A stretch of DNA of 22,627 bases from Saccoglossus kowalevskii (Eukaryota; Hemichordata; Enteropneusta; Harrimaniidae): positions 573,461-596,087 of the forward strand of contig NW_003108581.1 of the NCBI RefSeq assembly GCF_000003605.2, written 5' to 3'. A program made the position numbers and the translations under genes. The notes below the pieces were generated by a model that worked only from the letters and a program-made list of their open reading frames with translations, was not told the origin of the DNA and searched no databases. Position 1 is the first letter of the stretch. Every line of letters starts with the position of its first letter. Below, piece by piece: positions 18,955-22,627 of the stretch.

Positions 18955-19560
18955 GTAATTCTTCTTCTAACACTATGTACTCTGGTTTCTTCACCAGATC
19001 ATGCCTGTTTTTTATTAGCTCTTCATGAGCTCTGCATATGGTAAGTGTTTTCTCTAGGTTTGGATTTTGTTTCTGCATTAACTTTTCTTTACTTTGATCA
19101 CAATATATACCTTCATTATCAATGAATTCATTTCTTCCGTGATTTCTAGTGTTAAACTTGTGGCGAGAACTACAAACTTTTCTTTAAGACGAATTTTGTT
19201 CAAACTTGTAAATGATGTTTTTTGGTACAGTGTTTGTGTCATCATCTTCAGTTTCGAAGATTTCCCTAGCTTCAGGGGCTATGATGTACTGAATAACTCA
19301 GCTTCAGTTTTGTCTGCCATACTAACATCTAAAGACAACTCTACTGTTTTCCTTCATGATTTCCATCTTCCAGCCTTATTGCCTTCAGTGGTAAAATCCA
19401 TTTTGGTTATTTTGTGCCATAATTTACAATGAATGACTTCTAGGAACACATACTTCTCAGTCGTCTCTGATCTTTTCAAAAGTTTCTTGTTGTGAGTTCC
19501 TTTGTTCTCTGTACTTTTACAGCTTGACCTTGGGTGACTCTGCCTTTGTTCCTTCTCTTC
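18650..19560 (-). pseudogene. Gypsy gag remnant
   Basis: A segment NPNLEKTLTICRAHEELIKN fits the conserved part of Gypsy gag before the nucleocapsid. Then comes a poly-Asn tract made by a microsatellite, and in another frame CPAYGRRGLKCRNMNECQKYC, a degraded version of the CPAxGKxCxKCxxxNHFxxxC zinc-knuckle region. Acidic sequence with little conservation follows. The reading frame changes across the microsatellite. Confidence 0.65.
18906..18953. repeat. (TTG)16 microsatellite inside gag
   Basis: Sixteen uninterrupted TTG units encode 16 Asn on the minus strand in one gag frame. The flanking gag similarity is in different frames on the two sides, so the repeat marks a frame break. Purity suggests recent expansion. 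Confidence 0.95.
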
Positions 19561-19571
19561 AGCTCAATCTG

Positions 19572-19585
19572 CACTTCTGACACCA
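19572..19585 (-). other. Primer-binding site, tRNA-Leu type
   Basis: On the minus strand TGGTGTCAGAAGTG directly follows the LTR. It is complementary to the 3' end of animal tRNA-Leu (CACTTCTGACACCA). Fourteen bases match and the next bases do not. Confidence 0.7.
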
Positions 19586-19753
19586 TGTCATTCTTAGTAA
19601 CTGACAAAGACACTGTCTCTAGCTACTACTACTAAGAACTGATTTATTCAACTCCAAACAACTATAAGTAAACAAGGTCACATAATTTGCATAATGAGGA
19701 CTTCTTGTTAATAATTAATAATTAACATACTTTGTTGATTACATATCATGACA
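19586..19753 (-). repeat. 5' LTR of the Gypsy element, about 168 bp
   Basis: On the plus strand it begins TGTCATTC directly next to the primer site and ends ATCATGACA, so the LTR has short inverted ends TGTCAT/ATGACA with the usual TG...CA. It contains a minus-strand AATAAA (19643-19648). The outer boundary rests on the inverted ends alone. A 5-bp GGTAT lies just outside, and another copy occurs at 16295, which is too short to call a target duplication. Confidence 0.65.
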
Positions 19754-20677
19754 GGTATTTGGCAATTATCGGAAAAGGGGGAGTTAATTATTAATACTAT
19801 TCAGTTAATTTATGTTGTTTTATTTATAATTATTATCAATCTTCAATTATTTTATGTCGTTAATTATTATTATTATTATCATTCAGTTATTGTAAAGTTA
19901 TTGTAAGACGTTTTTATATACCCTGTATATAAAACATTTAGTCCCTCACCCCTTATTATCTAGGCTATTATCGCCTATTTCGTCGCCGGGGTGATTTACA
20001 TCGCAAATTGTCGATTCCAGGGCATAGGTAATAAATAACCTATCCAAACGCTGGACTGAATTAATGATATTATCAAACAATCATAGAGCGAATCGTTTTG
20101 GTTTGACGTTTTTTCGCTCGAAAACGTAAGAGCAATAAGACCTGATTTTTAAAGGCGCAGGTCGTTCGGATCGAACGGTTTCTTTTGTTTCTTTAGCTTG
20201 TTGTGTGCCTAGAAACACAGCAACGTTGTTTTTTTGGTGAATATAAAACATGTTCCGTTCTGATAAAGTATTTTAATATGCCAATCAAACAATTTTAACC
20301 AAGATCGTCTTCCCGTTCAGTGCGTTTTGGATTGTGTAAATATTTATGCCAATATACGAAAATACGCACACTCACGAATAACTTTCATTTAGCATTTTAA
20401 GGATAGTGTGATATTAGATGGAAATACCAGTTACATCACTCATAGAGATTGATGATTCGATTGCTGGCCGGGATAGCTGTAATTAGTGTTCATTTCAATG
20501 TGATGTGACTTTACTTGCAATTCCTAATTTTTATGTGTAAAATCATATCGCTGCTGTGAGCGGCGACGGCTGACAGATTGTAGTGGTTCCGCGGCTCACT
20601 TGGGCAACTGACATTTTTTTTTTACTATTCTGACGTTTTCTTGATCGCATTTTTTATATGCCAGTCAGACACTGACA
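19754..20677. other. A+T-rich intergenic DNA and possible promoter
   Basis: No coding sequence is seen. A perfect 6-bp palindromic stem CGTTCG-GAT-CGAACG lies near 20162. From about 20545 a G+C-richer patch (GAGCGGCGACGGC, GGTTCCGCGGCTC) may be the promoter of the candidate first exon that follows. Confidence 0.4.
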
Positions 20678-20690
20678 ATGAGTAAGGCAG
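20678..20690 (+). CDS. Candidate first coding exon (MSKA) with consensus donor
   Basis: ATGAGTAAGGCAG is followed directly by GTAAGTAA, an ideal donor, in phase 1. A G+C-rich promoter-like patch lies upstream. A compatible next exon was not found: two nearby acceptor-like sites lead to a stop within 2 and 10 codons. If real, the gene continues beyond the window and its intron runs antisense through the sulfotransferase. Confidence 0.3.
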
Positions 20691-20847
20691 GTAAGTAAAC
20701 TGTCTGGGACATAGTCAACATGAGACTAAATTCTATACAGTAGTTCGATGACAGTATATTTTACGGTGAAATTATATGCCAGTGAAAATAAATGATTTTA
20801 CAGTACATTGAGAGGATCAGAAATCCGGCAGAAACTCCAACATTTGA

Positions 20848-20853
20848 TTTATT
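20848..20853 (-). terminator. Poly(A) signal for the sulfotransferase
   Basis: TTTATT on the plus strand is AATAAA in the sense of the gene, about 195 bases after its stop codon. Confidence 0.5.
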
Positions 20854-21046
20854 CCTGAGTTGAGACAGATAATAGTTTCTGTTGCACATATTTGTGAACA
20901 AACAGCTACAAATTGTGCGATTCAAATAGACTTATGTAAAAGTCAAATATGTACAAATTGTTTAGTTGATTTATATAGAGAAAGACAGGTGGCATATCTG
21001 CTCATTGTCACATTCACATGTGCTGTGCGCAGAAGCAACAGGTGCA

Positions 21047-22085
21047 TTAAGACTCGACTGTAGGATCATCTAGATGCTGACTTTCCCAAATTATGTTTAC
21101 CCAGTCTTTGAAAGAATATACGAAACTGTTGCAATATGTGTCAGTATCTTCTTTGGTGTTGTACTCGAAGATTTTGTTGTTATGCTGTTTAGTCGCGTCC
21201 CCGCCAGTACATCGATCGAATACAATCTCATTCATACGTTGGAATTCAATCAAATCACTATTGAAAGACGCGCCATACTCCTGAATTCTTGCCAATAACT
21301 TCTCTTCGAAGTACTTATACAAAATATCGTCTGCCGCATTCCACTTCCGCACTTTCTTAGAAATGTCCTCATTTATGTTAGATCGCGCCAGGCGTTGATT
21401 TTTCTTAATGTACAGAATGTCCTCAAATTCCCAATTCATAAGTTTCTTCAACAGAAGGAGTGACTCATCGAAATGTTCGAGTATCATTACAAGATCAAAT
21501 TCCCGGTCGAGTTCTTCTACGCGTGTCTTTATATACGGTACATCGTTGAAAAACTTGTTCTCCAAGCCCAACATGTGAAATTGGTTGTTACGTAAGTCGA
21601 TGCGGCGTGCTTTGCTCGCCCATCTCATGTGCTTGTCTGGGTTTGTCATAAAAAGCTGAAACGCGTTGGGTTTTTTACGAAGGCTGCGTATTTCCCAAGC
21701 AAGGCCAAAGAAGTCAAATGCAGACTCCAGTTGATAAACTGGATCACGTAACAGAGCAATGTACTTAGTTCCACCCATCATCAACATATCCATAACATTC
21801 CTGTTGTACCGTACGTGTATGTCCATTATATTATACCGATAATTCATCCAATCGTCTCCACCATCCAACGATGGCAGAAGAACATCTTTCGGCGATTCTC
21901 TAGTCAAGGGCAACTCTCGTAAATGACCGTTCCAATTTTTGTTAGAGTTCATTGCAAATGACAGATTTCTCTTGTAGCCAAACCTATTTAGTATCGACGA
22001 TACGGTAGTCCCTCCCGTCTTATGCGATTTGATATAAACTATATTCAGTTTTTCACGATTGTCTCCATGATCGGGTTCAAGGAAT
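21047..22085 (-). CDS. Galactose 3-O-sulfotransferase (Gal3ST family), large last exon
   Basis: This family, which includes galactosylceramide sulfotransferase, moves sulfate from PAPS to the 3-hydroxyl of galactose on glycolipids or glycoproteins in the Golgi lumen. The exon encodes about 345 residues. The PAPS 5'-phosphosulfate loop IVYIKSHKTGGTTVSSIL is at about 16-33, the MDIHVRYN segment follows, and the 3'-phosphate site LLRDPVYQLESAFDFFG is at about 112-128. The C-terminal half has conserved acidic and aromatic blocks (LVMILEHFDESLLLLKKLM) and a Cys-containing tail. The frame is open upstream to an ATG at 22138, but TTTTATATTACAG at 22086 is a good acceptor (phase 2) just before FLEPDHG. 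The N-terminal cytoplasmic tail and membrane anchor, present in family members of about 400 residues, should therefore lie on an upstream exon outside the window. The exact substrate cannot be told. Confidence 0.92.
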
Positions 22086-22380
22086 CTGTAATATAAAATC
22101 ATTGACACAGTAAGATCATACACAAATTCTACTTTCAACAGGCTACAATTGGTTGTTCATCTAACATAATTTTGCGATTTATTGATAATGATTATTTGTT
22201 ATCTAACCTATTGATGATTGAAGTCTGCACAGGCGGCCCACTTGATATATTTGAATGAATGAACATACTGCCTTCAATTGAACTGTGGTTCATGGATTCT
22301 TCATTTAAGAATATATTCACATGTCTACAATAGAAAAAGAAGTAAAAAAGTGAATTTATTTGACTTTGATATTATACACA
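22086..22380 (-). other. Intron upstream of the sulfotransferase last exon
   Basis: It is A+T-rich, with no second exon or consensus minus-strand donor seen before the window ends. It continues into the 30-bp repeat. Confidence 0.5.
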
Positions 22381-22627
22381 CATTAGATGAGATCATACTG
22401 AACGAGATCACATTGGTTTAAATCGAAATGGACGAGATCACATTGGATGAGATCGAAATGAACGAGATCACATTGGATGGGCTCAAACTGAACGAGATCA
22501 CATTGGTTAAAATCGAAATGAACGAGATCACATTCGATGAGATCAAACTGAACGAGATCACATTGGTTGAAATCGAAATGAACGAGATCACATTGGATGA
22601 GATCAAACTTAACGAAATAACATTGGA
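22381..22627. repeat. 30-bp tandem repeat, at least eight copies, cut by the window end
   Basis: The unit is AACGAGATCACATTGGATGA followed by GATCGAAATG, with exact 30-base spacing. Alternate units carry GAAATG or AAACTG, giving a 60-bp higher-order pattern. Within a unit the two halves (ACGAGATCACATTG, ATGAGATCGAAATG) resemble each other, so it may have grown from a 15-bp unit. The plus strand is open from an ATG at 22428 to the window end and would encode pentapeptides such as NEITL DEIEM; the minus strand is also open over about 190 bases. It lies in the presumed intron of the sulfotransferase. Confidence 0.92.

Larger units (their letters stand above)
16335..19753 (-). mobile_element. Degenerate Ty3/Gypsy LTR retrotransposon
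   Basis: Minus-strand order is LTR, primer site, gag with a zinc-knuckle trace, protease, reverse transcriptase, RNase H, integrase, which is the Ty3/Gypsy order. Many stops and frameshifts occur and the catalytic core of the reverse transcriptase is deleted. No second LTR is recognised beyond the pol end: the 250 bases to 16086 show no match to the LTR, so the 3' side is truncated or rearranged. It is a non-functional fossil. It is described here in parts and no reconstruction is given. Confidence 0.88.

Noticed and set aside
18811-19044. Plus-strand ORF with a poly-Cys tract
   Set aside because: It is the TTG microsatellite and antisense of gag.
20692-21063. Exon 2 for the MSKA start, including the Cys-containing ORF at 20860
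   Set aside because: The nearby acceptors either lack a pyrimidine tract or give early stops in phase.
22086-22138. ATG and 17 codons upstream of the sulfotransferase exon as its true start
   Set aside because: A pyrimidine-rich acceptor lies between them and the conserved domain, and family members have a membrane anchor that this short stretch does not provide.
1-22627. CRISPR array, operon or prokaryotic defence system
   Set aside because: Introns, LINEs, a Gypsy element and very low coding density show animal DNA; the tandem repeats have no spacer structure.

Overview
This is an A+T-rich window of animal nuclear DNA. Coding sequence is sparse and split by GT/AG introns, the intergenic space is full of decayed eukaryotic transposons and tandem repeats, and there is one assembly gap (10348-10881). 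The two recognisable gene families, galactose 3-O-sulfotransferase and a death effector domain (DED) protein, together with the Ty3/Gypsy, Tx1/L1-like, CR1/L2-like, hAT and TTAA-type elements, point to a marine-invertebrate-like metazoan (lophotrochozoan or invertebrate deuterostome). I cannot name the species.

Left part (1-5600): a 120-bp satellite array of about ten units with a detached partial unit, then candidate spliced exons of an unrecognised Cys-rich protein, then an exon-like ORF cut by a 529-bp non-autonomous transposon that has perfect 16-bp inverted repeats and TTAA target duplications. Next (5627-7146) is the most interesting gene: a small DED-only protein with one first exon and two tandem, homologous last exons. 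Both last exons start in the same splice phase and each has its own stop and poly(A) signal. The distal exon completes a DED with the RxDL motif; the proximal one loses the end of the domain.

Middle (7950-15830): a decayed Tx1/L1-like LINE on the minus strand, the gap, several isolated candidate exons with good splice signals (both strands), a hAT-derived fragment, a CR1/L2-like LINE remnant with mutated catalytic residues, and a G+C-richer stretch with a 32-bp minisatellite and small ORFs.

Right part (15990-22627): one unassigned minus-strand exon, then a degenerate minus-strand Ty3/Gypsy retrotransposon with one recognisable LTR, a tRNA-Leu-type primer site, a stop codon in the protease active site and a deletion of the reverse-transcriptase core. 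This is followed by a candidate plus-strand first exon and the large last exon of a minus-strand galactose 3-O-sulfotransferase gene, whose upstream intron holds a 30-bp tandem repeat running off the window. The genes do not form an operon or pathway; they are separate eukaryotic transcription units. Function is secure only for the sulfotransferase, fairly good for the DED gene, and unknown for the candidate exons.
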